The notes under the pieces: model-generated
Seen by the model: the letters and a program-made list of their open reading frames with translations, nothing else
What the model was told of the DNA's origin: nothing
Databases searched by the model: none
Part shown: one piece after another, positions 8,630 through 17,030 of the stretch
Layout of the letters: the number at the start of each line of letters is the position of its first letter
Position numbering within the stretch: the stretch's first letter is position 1
Source of the DNA: Oceaniferula spumae
Lineage (GTDB): Bacteria > Verrucomicrobiota > Verrucomicrobiia > Verrucomicrobiales > Akkermansiaceae
Direction of reading: 5' to 3'
DNA: 64,000 bases
Assembly: GCF_042849255.1 (NCBI RefSeq)
Contig: NZ_AP026866.1
Coordinates: 3,410,001-3,474,000 of the forward strand
Made by a program: the position numbers and the translations under genes

Positions 8630-9844
8630 ATGTCCAAATCAAAAATTCACGTAGGAGTCGAAATCGGCACCACCAAGACCTGCATGGTGGTCGGGGAGGT
8701 CAAGCCGGATGGTTCTGTGAAGATTCTCGGCATGGGCGAAACCCGAAGTGCGGGTGTTAGAAAGGGGGAGATCACCGATTACCCACAGGCCAAGGCGGGA
8801 TTGAAACATGCATTGCTGAAAGCGGAAGACATCTGCGATGTTGATATCAGCAGTGTATTGCTCTCAGTGACCGGGTCACACATCGCCGGTGTCAATAACC
8901 GTGGCACCTTCCGTCTGCCTGATGAGGAGGAAGAGGTGCACGATGGTCACTTGGATGAGGCCACGGAAATAGCCCGCGATCTGGCGATTCCTGGAGACCA
9001 CGTTTACCTGCATAATTTTATCCGTCACTACCGCCTCGACGGTCAGGAACACAGCGTCAGTCCCGTTGGTTTGTTAGGCCGGTCTCTTGAGGTCGATTTC
9101 CACATCGTACATGGTCTGCGCACCCGTATTCAAAATAGCATCAAGTGTGTCAGGGAGATACCACTCGAGGTGGACGATGTCGTCTTTGCCCCTATCGCTA
9201 CAGCACAAGTCGCGCTCGATCGTGAACACAAGGACGCCGGAGCTCTGGTGATCGATATCGGCGGTGGCACCACCGACTACGTGCTCTATTTAAAAGGGGC
9301 CATTGCAGCATCCGGCTGTATCCCCGTGGGAGGAGACCATATTACCAATGATATTCATCTGGTCACACATATCCCATTTTCACGCGCTGAAGAGCTCAAA
9401 AAAGTGGAAGGTGACGCCTCCGGGGATCCTGCTAGAGGGATCGGTATGGTGAAGATTATTGACGACCATGGACTTGAAGAGGGTGAAATGAAACGCTCCC
9501 TGCTGAACGACATCATCAACGGCCGCTTGGAGGAAACACTGTACCTGATTCTCGACAGGTTACCGGAAAATGCCCTAAAGAATGTTGGTAGTGGAGTTTT
9601 CCTGACTGGAGGAACCAGCTGCATGCGGGGCTTCAGCGAGTTGGCGAACAATATCTTCGACCTCCCTATTTACCAATCTGAGCAATCTAACATCAGTGGC
9701 GTTCACGCAAACTTCCGTGATCCTCAGTATTCCACGGCAGTGGGCTTGATCCGTTACGCTCAAATTCTTGATGCCGAACGTGAGTCGACATCAGGTGGAA
9801 AAGTAACCCGTGCTCTGAAGTCGATCTGGCCTTTCAGTCGATAG
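8630..9844 (+). CDS. ftsA: FtsA, actin-like divisome membrane anchor
   Basis: FtsA is a cytoplasmic actin-fold ATPase that tethers FtsZ to the membrane. This 404-residue protein begins with the phosphate-1 loop region (GVEIGTTKT), has the second phosphate loop DIGGGTTD and a C-terminal adenosine motif (FLTGGTS). It ends in an amphipathic basic/aromatic tail (ALKSIWPFSR), which is the expected membrane-targeting helix. The ATG at 8630 was preferred to a TTG nine bases upstream. In most bacteria ftsZ comes next, but here the following gene is a convergent L,D-transpeptidase. Confidence 0.95.
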   Translation: MSKSKIHVGVEIGTTKTCMVVGEVKPDGSVKILGMGETRSAGVRKGEITDYPQAKAGLKHALLKAEDICDVDISSVLLSVTGSHIAGVNNRGTFRLPDEEEEVHDGHLDEATEIARDLAIPGDHVYLHNFIRHYRLDGQEHSVSPVGLLGRSLEVDFHIVHGLRTRIQNSIKCVREIPLEVDDVVFAPIATAQVALDREHKDAGALVIDIGGGTTDYVLYLKGAIAASGCIPVGGDHITNDIHLVTHIPFSRAEELKKVEGDASGDPARGIGMVKIIDDHGLEEGEMKRSLLNDIINGRLEETLYLILDRLPENALKNVGSGVFLTGGTSCMRGFSELANNIFDLPIYQSEQSNISGVHANFRDPQYSTAVGLIRYAQILDAERESTSGGKVTRALKSIWPFSR

Positions 9845-9856
9845 TCACAGAACCAT

Positions 9857-10489
9857 CTATTCTAGGGTGACCGGGGTGAGGATCTTTACCTTGGAGTAAA
9901 CAATAGGGACAATGTGTGATTGTCCTCGTATGCAGGCATGGGAGGCAGGGTATCGAGGAACATGGCCGACGTGCATGCCAATTCCGCTCCATGTTAGACG
10001 CATCCAATAGGGCATGGAGGCCCCAACAAATTTACCACCCTCAGGCACCTCGTCACCTGGCATGCTGGCGTCGCTATTGATCACATTTCCCTCGGCGTCG
10101 TAAATTTTTCCATATTGGTTCGACCGTTTATCGACGATCATTTCCCTGATTTTGTATTCGCCCGGCGGAGTTGGATAAGTTGATGTTCCCGTTGAAACGG
10201 GGTAATCTAGCGCTACTTCGTCGCCATTCATAAGAAATGCGCGCTGCATGGCGAGCGACACCACGATTCGTGAATTGTCCGGATTGGTCCGAGCGAGCAC
10301 TTCCTCGTTCCGATAGCTGCGCGAAGTTTTGGGATAATTAGGTTCAGCCTTAAAATGGGCGTAAGTCCCCACAGGATAAGGGTTTTGAAATTTAGGCGGC
10401 TCGACAGGAGGAGGTGGTTCAGGTGGCGCACCACAGCTCGTGATGAGCAGGGCTATAGCCAAAAAAAGCAGAACGGTAGACCATTTCAT
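9857..10489 (-). CDS. L,D-transpeptidase (YkuD) lipoprotein
   Basis: YkuD enzymes cross-link peptidoglycan between meso-diaminopimelate residues or attach proteins to it. Starting at the ATG at 10489 the protein has 210 residues. It begins with a lipoprotein signal ending in ITSC (Cys19), followed by a proline-rich linker and the catalytic domain. The active-site region has His in GMHVGH and SHACIR near residues 183-188; the nucleophile would be the Cys. The common form is SHGC[IV]R, so Gly is replaced by Ala. An in-frame start further upstream (10624) would hide the signal peptide and is less likely. It is convergent with ftsA, and its location next to the dcw cluster fits a wall role. Confidence 0.85.
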   Translation of the reverse strand: MKWSTVLLFLAIALLITSCGAPPEPPPPVEPPKFQNPYPVGTYAHFKAEPNYPKTSRSYRNEEVLARTNPDNSRIVVSLAMQRAFLMNGDEVALDYPVSTGTSTYPTPPGEYKIREMIVDKRSNQYGKIYDAEGNVINSDASMPGDEVPEGGKFVGASMPYWMRLTWSGIGMHVGHVPRYPASHACIRGQSHIVPIVYSKVKILTPVTLE

Positions 10490-10736
10490 GGCTAGCCAAG
10501 TGGGGTGTTGAATGTCGTTAATGTCCACAGCATGAGCGCGGTAGCGATGAGTGACCCTGCTGTTCTTAGTCTGTCTGGCTGATGGTTGCACGCGCCAGTA
10601 TAGCATAGAGATCGGCTTATTCATCTAGGTTTGCGATTTTTTTTACTAAAGGTAATTCGGCTTATGATTGCACTAGATCTGTTAAAATATGACCTAGCAA
10701 CTTGCCACGGAGGACATACTGCTGTTATGTGATGGA

Positions 10737-12137
10737 ATGAAAATCAAGTTTTGTGGCGCTGCCGGAACAACCACAGGTTCCCAGCATTTGTTAGAGGTGA
10801 ATGGTCAGAAAATTCTGCTCGATTGCGGGCTCTATCAAGGCCACCGCAAGGACGCCTATGATGTGAACTGCTGCTTTCCACATTTCGACCCGAAGGAAAT
10901 CGATGCCGTGGTTCTCTCCCACGCCCACATTGATCACTCCGGCAATTTGCCAAACCTGACCAAGAAAGGCTTTGAGGGAAATATCTTCGCGACCTTTGCC
11001 ACGCGAGATCTCTGCCAGATCATGTTAGCAGACTGTGCCCACATTCAGGAAAGCGATGCCAAGTGGCTGAACAAGAAACGCAAAAAACGTGGAGAGCTAC
11101 CAGTGGATGTCATTTACACCAAGATGGATGTCGAGCAGTGCATGAAGCAGTTCGTGAACGTCGGTTACGATCGTCCAATGATCGTGGCCAAGGGAGTCAC
11201 TTTACGTTTTCTAGATGCCGGCCACATTCTCGGAAGCGCCCAGGTGCTGTTGGAAATCGAGGACGAGGAAGATGGCAAGACCAAGCGCTTCCTGTTCTCC
11301 GGCGATGTCGGCAGGGGCGATAACGACATTTTGGCTGATCCGGTAATTGCAGAGAATATCGACTACCTTCTGATGGAAAGCACCTACGGTGGTCGCGAGC
11401 ACGAACTTGGAACCAAGGCAGACGACCGCATCGCCGAGGTACTAAGAAAAGCTATCGAGCGAGGCGGCAAGATTATCATTCCATGTTTCGCCGTGGAGCG
11501 CACACAACAGGTCCTCTACGTGCTGCACCAGCTGTTTGAAGACGGCCGCATCCCAGAAGTTCCCGTCTATGTCGATAGTCCGCTGGCGGTGAATGCCACA
11601 GAAATCTTCCGCCTCCACCCCGAGTGTTTCAATGAGGAGGTCCACGAGTTTCTCTATAACAAACGCAATCCATTCGGTTTCGAAGGGCTCACTCTGATCC
11701 GTGCCGTCAGCAAGTCCAAGGAACTGAACGACAGTAAAAAACAGGCAATCATCATCTCCGCCTCAGGTATGTGTGAAGCGGGCCGCATTCTGCATCACCT
11801 GCGCAACGGCATCGGCAATCCTAACAACACCATCCTCTTCGTCGGTTACTGCGCAGAAAACACTCTTGGGTGGAAAATCCGTAACAAAGAGCCCGAGGTC
11901 AACATTTTCGGCGAGCCACACAAACTCCGCGCCCAAGTTGAAATCATGGACTCCTTCTCCGGCCACGCCGACCACTCCGAGCTCATCGACTACTTCAAAG
12001 CCATCACCGGTCCGAAGAAAAAAGTCTGGCTCGTGCACGGCGAACCGACTCGCTCAAACGCTCTCGCTGATGCGATTGGCCAATTTCACAAAGGTGATGT
12101 CCAAGTCGCCGAACTCGGAAAAGTCGAGCAGTTCTAA
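10737..12137 (+). CDS. Beta-CASP metallo-beta-lactamase family RNase (Ysh1/CPSF-like)
   Basis: The 466-residue protein has the metallo-beta-lactamase zinc motif HAHIDH (H62, H64, D66, H67), a metal-binding SGDVGRGD segment, the beta-CASP domain with ESTYGG and ISASGMCEAGRI, and a C-terminal RMMBL segment with SGHADH and LVHGE. This order is that of the Ysh1/CPSF73 group, RNA endo/5'-exonucleases found in archaea, eukaryotes and many bacteria. The protein is expected to be cytoplasmic and to act in RNA processing or decay; its substrate is unknown. It is followed by a hairpin and a tRNA gene. Confidence 0.92.
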   Translation: MKIKFCGAAGTTTGSQHLLEVNGQKILLDCGLYQGHRKDAYDVNCCFPHFDPKEIDAVVLSHAHIDHSGNLPNLTKKGFEGNIFATFATRDLCQIMLADCAHIQESDAKWLNKKRKKRGELPVDVIYTKMDVEQCMKQFVNVGYDRPMIVAKGVTLRFLDAGHILGSAQVLLEIEDEEDGKTKRFLFSGDVGRGDNDILADPVIAENIDYLLMESTYGGREHELGTKADDRIAEVLRKAIERGGKIIIPCFAVERTQQVLYVLHQLFEDGRIPEVPVYVDSPLAVNATEIFRLHPECFNEEVHEFLYNKRNPFGFEGLTLIRAVSKSKELNDSKKQAIIISASGMCEAGRILHHLRNGIGNPNNTILFVGYCAENTLGWKIRNKEPEVNIFGEPHKLRAQVEIMDSFSGHADHSELIDYFKAITGPKKKVWLVHGEPTRSNALADAIGQFHKGDVQVAELGKVEQF

Positions 12138-12181
12138 GCCGCTGCCCGTATAGGTTTCAGTCAAAAATGGCTTGCATGCCA

Positions 12182-12212
12182 GCAGGGGTCACGATAACAA
12201 ATCCACCCCTGC
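12182..12212 (+). terminator. Hairpin between the beta-CASP RNase gene and tRNA-Val
   Basis: GCAGGGGT (12182-12189) and ACCCCTGC (12205-12212) form a perfect 8-bp GC-rich stem with a 15-base loop, 45 bases after the stop of the RNase gene. No U-run follows, so this may be a Rho-dependent end, a processing hairpin or a weak terminator. Confidence 0.35.
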
Positions 12213-12236
12213 CTGTTGGCAGAAGTGGTCTTCAAA

Positions 12237-12311
12237 GCGCGATTAGCTCAGGGGTAGAGCGCATGCTTCACACGCATGATGTCGCAGGTTCAAATCCTGC
12301 ATCGCGCACCA
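12237..12311 (+). tRNA. tRNA-Val (anticodon CAC)
   Basis: A full cloverleaf can be drawn: acceptor GCGCGAT/ATCGCGC, D-arm GCTC/GAGC, anticodon stem CATGC/GCATG with loop TTCACAC (anticodon CAC, reading GTG), short variable loop, T-arm GCAGG/CCTGC with loop TTCAAAT, discriminator A and an encoded CCA. The last four bases are ACCA. Confidence 0.96.
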
Positions 12312-12370
12312 TTTTTCGTGCAAGAATCGGTGACATAGGCATTATCTAGAAAAGCGGCTCATCGCGTTCT

Positions 12371-13864
12371 ATGATCATGTCTACTTATCGTATCAAATCA
12401 CTCCTACTAGGCCTTCTGGTCACCTCTCAGCTCGGGCAGTTATCTGCTGCTGAAAAGCCGAACATCATCTGGATTTTCTCGGACGATCATTCCTACCAGA
12501 CTATTGGTGCCTATGGCGGCCATTTGCAGAAGCTGAACATGACGCCAAACATCGACCGCTTGGCGAAGGAGGGTATGCGTTTCGACCGCTGCTATGTTTC
12601 CAATTCCATCTGCGGCCCGGCGCGCGCAGTGCTTCTAACCGGTAAGCACAGCCACTTGAATGGCAAGCTGGATAACCGTGGAGGCTTCAATCACGATCAA
12701 CAGAACTTCGCCAAGATTCTGCAGAAAAATGGCTACCAGACAGCGATGATCGGAAAAATTCACCTGAATGGTAAGATGCAGGGGTTCGACTACTGGGACG
12801 TTTTGCCAGGTCAGGGGAAATATAATAACCCCGACTTCATTTCGGCGAAAGGCAAGGAGAAGAACACAGGTTATGTCAGTGATGTCATCACCGACAAAAC
12901 CCTAACTTGGCTCAAAGACCAGCGCGCAAAGGACAAGCCGTTCATGCTGATGATGCATCATAAGGCACCTCACAGAAACTGGACTCCCGCAAAGCGTCAC
13001 ATGACCAAGTATGCGGACATCGAAATTCCCGAGCCACCGACTCTGTTTGATAACTACGAAGGCCGTGGCACCGCCGCTCACAAGCAGGACATGACCATCG
13101 ATAAAACCATGCGACTGGTTCAGGATCTGAAAGTCAAAAAAGGAGGAACGTCTGAGCAATATGCCAAGCGGAACAAGTATTACGAAGAGCACAATCCTAC
13201 CGGTAAGGACCTCGTGAAGTGGAAATACCAGCTCTACATGAAGGACTACCTCCGTTGCATTTGGGCTGTGGATGAGAGCGTGGGTAAGCTGTTGGACTAT
13301 CTTGAGGAGTCCGGACTTAGCAAGAATACCATCGTCATGTATTGCTCAGACCAAGGCTTCTACATGGGGGAGCATGGGTGGTTCGATAAGCGTTTTATGT
13401 ATGAAGAATCGTATCGCACGCCTTTGTTAGTGCGCTGGCCTGATGCGGTGAAGCCTGGCTCAGTCAATACCGACCTCGTTCAGAATATCGATTTTGCCGA
13501 GACCTTCCTCGCGATGGCTGGCGTCGATGCGCCGGAAGAAATGCAGGGTGAGAGCATCGTGCCGCTGATGAAAGGAAAGACGCCTGAGGATTGGCGGAAG
13601 TCGCTGTATTACCATTACTACGAATACCCAGGGCCGCACAGTGTTAGAAAACATGAAGGGGTGTCCGAAAAACGATTCAAACTGATCCGTTTCTACGGCA
13701 GGGACGTTCCGAATGGCGAGGAGTGGGAATTCTATGACTTGGAAAAAGACCCGTCTGAAATGAAAAGTCAGTATTCGAATCCAGAATACCAAGGCGAGGT
13801 CGAGCGGATGAAAAAAGAACTGACTCGCCTGCGCGAATATTACAAGGTGCCTGAAAAGAAATAA
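12371..13864 (+). CDS. Secreted type I sulfatase, GlcNAc-6-sulfatase-like (1 of 3 paralogs)
   Basis: Type I sulfatases hydrolyse sulfate esters using a formylglycine made from Cys in CxPxR. This 497-residue protein starts with a signal peptide (cleavage near SAA-E), then the metal-binding SDDH, the CGPAR maturation motif followed by LLTG, and the later active-site blocks GKIHL, HHKAPH and SDQGFYMGEHGW. A second ATG at 12377 is equally possible. It is the first of four sulfatase genes with gaps of 5-17 bases, so one operon is likely. It resembles the two following proteins closely, and from memory the group looks like mucin/heparan GlcNAc-6-O-sulfatases (S1_11), but the substrate is an inference. 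Its W to I change in GKWHL sets it apart from its neighbours. Confidence 0.93.
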   Translation: MIMSTYRIKSLLLGLLVTSQLGQLSAAEKPNIIWIFSDDHSYQTIGAYGGHLQKLNMTPNIDRLAKEGMRFDRCYVSNSICGPARAVLLTGKHSHLNGKLDNRGGFNHDQQNFAKILQKNGYQTAMIGKIHLNGKMQGFDYWDVLPGQGKYNNPDFISAKGKEKNTGYVSDVITDKTLTWLKDQRAKDKPFMLMMHHKAPHRNWTPAKRHMTKYADIEIPEPPTLFDNYEGRGTAAHKQDMTIDKTMRLVQDLKVKKGGTSEQYAKRNKYYEEHNPTGKDLVKWKYQLYMKDYLRCIWAVDESVGKLLDYLEESGLSKNTIVMYCSDQGFYMGEHGWFDKRFMYEESYRTPLLVRWPDAVKPGSVNTDLVQNIDFAETFLAMAGVDAPEEMQGESIVPLMKGKTPEDWRKSLYYHYYEYPGPHSVRKHEGVSEKRFKLIRFYGRDVPNGEEWEFYDLEKDPSEMKSQYSNPEYQGEVERMKKELTRLREYYKVPEKK

Positions 13865-13881
13865 CCATCGCGGACAAAACA

Positions 13882-15435
13882 ATGAAAGCCCTACAGACAT
13901 TGCCACTCGCACTCTTGTGCCTACTCGCCCCCGCCACATCCCACGCTGAGGACAAGCGGCCTAACATCCTGTTTCTGTTTTCAGATGATCATGCTCTGCA
14001 GTCGATTTCAGCCTATGGTGGTCGACTCAAGGATATCGCTCCGACACCTAACATTGATCGACTCGCCAAGGAGGGGGCTATTTTCGAAAACTCCTTCTGC
14101 GCCAATTCGATCTGCGGCCCGTCGCGTGCCTGTATCATGACAGGGAAGCACAGCCATAAAAATGGCTTCATGCGCAATGGAAACGTTTTCGACGGTTCGC
14201 AACCCACCTTCCCCAAGATGCTGCGCAAGTCCGGTTACCAGACTGCGGTGATCGGAAAATGGCACTTGGAGTCTGATCCGACCGGTTTCGACTACTGGGA
14301 AATCCTGCCCGGGCAGGGAAGTTATTATAATCCCGACTTCATCCAGATGGACGGCAGCAAGAAAAGGTTTCCCGGCTACTGCACGGATCTGGTTACCGAT
14401 CACGCCATCCAGTGGCTGGACAAGCGCGATAAAACAAAGCCTTTCATGCTGATGTGTCAGCACAAGGCACCACACCGGAACTGGGCACCGGCTCCACGTC
14501 ACCTGACTCTCTTTGATGATGTGGAAATCCCCGAGCCCAAGACTCTGCGCGATGACTATTCCGGAAGATCCGCTTGGTTAAAGAAAAACGAGATGACTCT
14601 GGCCGAGCATTTCCACTGGCAGCACGACCTAAAACTACACGGCAAATCCATCGTGCCGAACAAGATCATGGATGGCATGCTCAACGGCGAATACATGCGT
14701 ATGACCCGCGAGCAGAAGAATAAGTGGGATGCTGCCTACGGGCCAAAAAACAAACCCTTCATCGCCGCGCTAAAAGCCAAAACCTTGAGCGACGACGAGA
14801 TTCTCAAATGGAAATACCAGCGTTACATCAAGGACTACCTCCGCTGCATCCGCGCCGTTGATGAAAACATCGGGCGCATGTTAGATTACCTGGAAAAGAA
14901 CGGCCTCGCCGAGAATACCATCGTCATTTACTCCTCCGACCAAGGTTTCTACCTCGGCGAGCACGGCTGGTATGACAAGCGGTGGATGTTCGAAGAGTCT
15001 CTGAAAATGCCTTTCCTGATCCGCTGGCCTGGAGTGGTGAAGAGCGGCACCCGTCCGCAGGAAATGATTCAGAACATCGATTACGCCCCCACCTTCCTCG
15101 AAATCGCTGGAGTTGAGATCCCGAAGGACATCCAAGGCAGCAGCCTCGTCCCCGTGCTGAAGGGGAAGACTCCTGCTGACTGGAGAAAGGATATTTACTA
15201 CGCCTATTACATGAATCCAGGAACTCACAACGTGCCGCGCCACGACGGTGTGCGCACAGATCGATACAAAATTTTCTACCTTCCCCAGTCGAAAGAGTGG
15301 CAGATGTTTGACCTGAAAAAAGATCCCTTGGAACTCCGTAGTGTGCACGACGATGCCTCATACGCAGAGACTTTCAAAGAGATGAAAGCTCTCTACGCCG
15401 AACGCCGCGCCCACTTTGAAGGCATCCTCAAGTAG
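13882..15435 (+). CDS. Secreted type I sulfatase, GlcNAc-6-sulfatase-like (2 of 3 paralogs)
   Basis: The 517-residue protein has a signal peptide ending near SHAE, metal-binding SDDH, the maturation motif CGPSR with IMTG, GKWHL, QHKAPHRNW and SDQGFYLGEHGWYDKRW. It shares most of its length with the genes before and after it, so it arose by tandem duplication. It differs from the first copy by an insertion between the central helix region and the ILKWKYQRY block. It would act in the periplasm or outside the cell after activation by a formylglycine-generating enzyme, which is not encoded in this window. It follows 17 bases after the previous gene and is followed 6 bases later by the third paralog. 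Confidence 0.94.
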   Translation: MKALQTLPLALLCLLAPATSHAEDKRPNILFLFSDDHALQSISAYGGRLKDIAPTPNIDRLAKEGAIFENSFCANSICGPSRACIMTGKHSHKNGFMRNGNVFDGSQPTFPKMLRKSGYQTAVIGKWHLESDPTGFDYWEILPGQGSYYNPDFIQMDGSKKRFPGYCTDLVTDHAIQWLDKRDKTKPFMLMCQHKAPHRNWAPAPRHLTLFDDVEIPEPKTLRDDYSGRSAWLKKNEMTLAEHFHWQHDLKLHGKSIVPNKIMDGMLNGEYMRMTREQKNKWDAAYGPKNKPFIAALKAKTLSDDEILKWKYQRYIKDYLRCIRAVDENIGRMLDYLEKNGLAENTIVIYSSDQGFYLGEHGWYDKRWMFEESLKMPFLIRWPGVVKSGTRPQEMIQNIDYAPTFLEIAGVEIPKDIQGSSLVPVLKGKTPADWRKDIYYAYYMNPGTHNVPRHDGVRTDRYKIFYLPQSKEWQMFDLKKDPLELRSVHDDASYAETFKEMKALYAERRAHFEGILK

Positions 15436-15441
15436 CATATC

Positions 15442-17025
15442 ATGAAGTCAATCACCGCTCTCGCCTTACTGCTGTCCACTGCCGCGCTCCATGCGGAAAA
15501 AGATGGCCGTCCGAACATCCTCTTTCTGTTCTCTGATGACCACGCTCTGAGGTCGATCTCCTCTTATGGAGGCGATCTCAAGACTGTCGCGCCCACGCCT
15601 AACATCGATCGGATTGCCAAGGAGGGTGCGATATTCAAAAACTCCTTCTGCGCGAATTCCATCTGTGGCCCGTCGCGTGCCTGCATCCTCACCGGCAAGC
15701 ACAGCCATAAAAACGGCTTTACGCATAACGGCGGCAAAGGGCTGGATCAGAGCCAATGGACGGTTGCCAAGGCACTGCACAAGTCAGGCTACACCACCGC
15801 GGTGATCGGAAAGTGGCACTTGCAGACCAACCCGGTGGGCTTTGACCACTGGGAAATTCTCCCCGGTCAAGGAAACTACTATAACCCGGATTTCAAGCAG
15901 ATGAATGGTAAGGTCAAACGCTTCCCTGGCTACGCAACAGATATCACCACGGACAAGGCCATTGCGTGGTTGGATAAGCGCGATCAGAGCAAGCCCTTCT
16001 TCCTAATGTGCCAGCACAAGGCACCGCACCGGACATTTTCTCCGGCACTGCGCCACCTCGATGCCTTCAAAGGTGTCCAGATTCCCGAACCGGCGAGTCT
16101 GTTCGACGACTATAAGAACCGCAGCAAAACTCTCGCGAAAAACGAAATGGAAATCGATCGTCATTTCCACTGGTCCTACGATGCCAAATTGCGCAAAGAC
16201 GAACGTCCGGGCGTGAAGCTACCTGGGCCTGACGGTTACGGAACGCCAGAGTATAAGCGGATGACTCCCGACCAGAGAAAGCAGTGGGACGCGCATTACG
16301 GTCCGCTCAATCAGGCATTTCTCAAGGATTTCAAAGCAGGGAAACTAAGCCACAAGGACATCGTCAGGTGGAAATACCAACGCTACATGCACAACTATCT
16401 GGCCACAGTGAAGGCCGTGGACGAAGGGGTTGGGCGGATGTTAAAATACCTCGATGACAACGGACTAACAGAAAATACCATCGTCATCTACTCGTCGGAC
16501 CAAGGCTTCTATACCGGTGAACACGGATGGTATGATAAGCGGTGGATGTTCGAGCAATCGATGAAAATGCCATTCCTCATCCGCTGGCCTGGTAAGGTGA
16601 CAGCAGGCAGCAAGCCTGAGGCAATGATCCAGAACATCGACTACGCTCCCACCTTCATGGAAGTTGCGGGACTGAAAGCCCCTGCTGAAGTGCAAGGAGA
16701 GTCGATGCTTCCTGTGCTAACAGGAGCTAAAAAACAGCACCACGAATCGTTGTATTACGCCTATTACGAACGCGGAGTACACAGTGTGCCCCAGCACTTC
16801 GGCGTGCGCACCGCCACTCACAAGCTGATGTATTTCCCCGTCACCGATGAATGGAATATGTTCGATCTCGAAAAAGATCCAGATGAGATGAAGGACGTTT
16901 ACGGAAATCCGGAGTATGCAGCGGTTCGGCAAGAACTCAGAGCGGAATACGATCGCATCCGCAAAAAATACGACGCCCCCGACTACTCCAGCCACATTCC
17001 CGGATTCAAAAAACGCGAGAAATAA
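15442..17025 (+). CDS. Secreted type I sulfatase, GlcNAc-6-sulfatase-like (3 of 3 paralogs)
   Basis: This 527-residue paralog has a signal peptide (cleavage near LHAEKD), SDDH, CGPSR with ILTG, GKWHL, QHKAPHRTF and SDQGFYTGEHGWYDKRW. It is closest to the second paralog and keeps the same central insertion with different residues, which suggests substrate specialisation after duplication. The C-terminus adds a short basic tail after the usual FDLEKDPDEMK block. The next sulfatase begins 5 bases downstream. Confidence 0.94.
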   Translation: MKSITALALLLSTAALHAEKDGRPNILFLFSDDHALRSISSYGGDLKTVAPTPNIDRIAKEGAIFKNSFCANSICGPSRACILTGKHSHKNGFTHNGGKGLDQSQWTVAKALHKSGYTTAVIGKWHLQTNPVGFDHWEILPGQGNYYNPDFKQMNGKVKRFPGYATDITTDKAIAWLDKRDQSKPFFLMCQHKAPHRTFSPALRHLDAFKGVQIPEPASLFDDYKNRSKTLAKNEMEIDRHFHWSYDAKLRKDERPGVKLPGPDGYGTPEYKRMTPDQRKQWDAHYGPLNQAFLKDFKAGKLSHKDIVRWKYQRYMHNYLATVKAVDEGVGRMLKYLDDNGLTENTIVIYSSDQGFYTGEHGWYDKRWMFEQSMKMPFLIRWPGKVTAGSKPEAMIQNIDYAPTFMEVAGLKAPAEVQGESMLPVLTGAKKQHHESLYYAYYERGVHSVPQHFGVRTATHKLMYFPVTDEWNMFDLEKDPDEMKDVYGNPEYAAVRQELRAEYDRIRKKYDAPDYSSHIPGFKKREK

Positions 17026-17030
17026 GGACT

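Noticed and set aside
12167..12349. A 60-codon open frame spanning the tRNA-Val gene
   Set aside because: The tRNA cloverleaf explains the sequence and the frame has no recognisable protein content.
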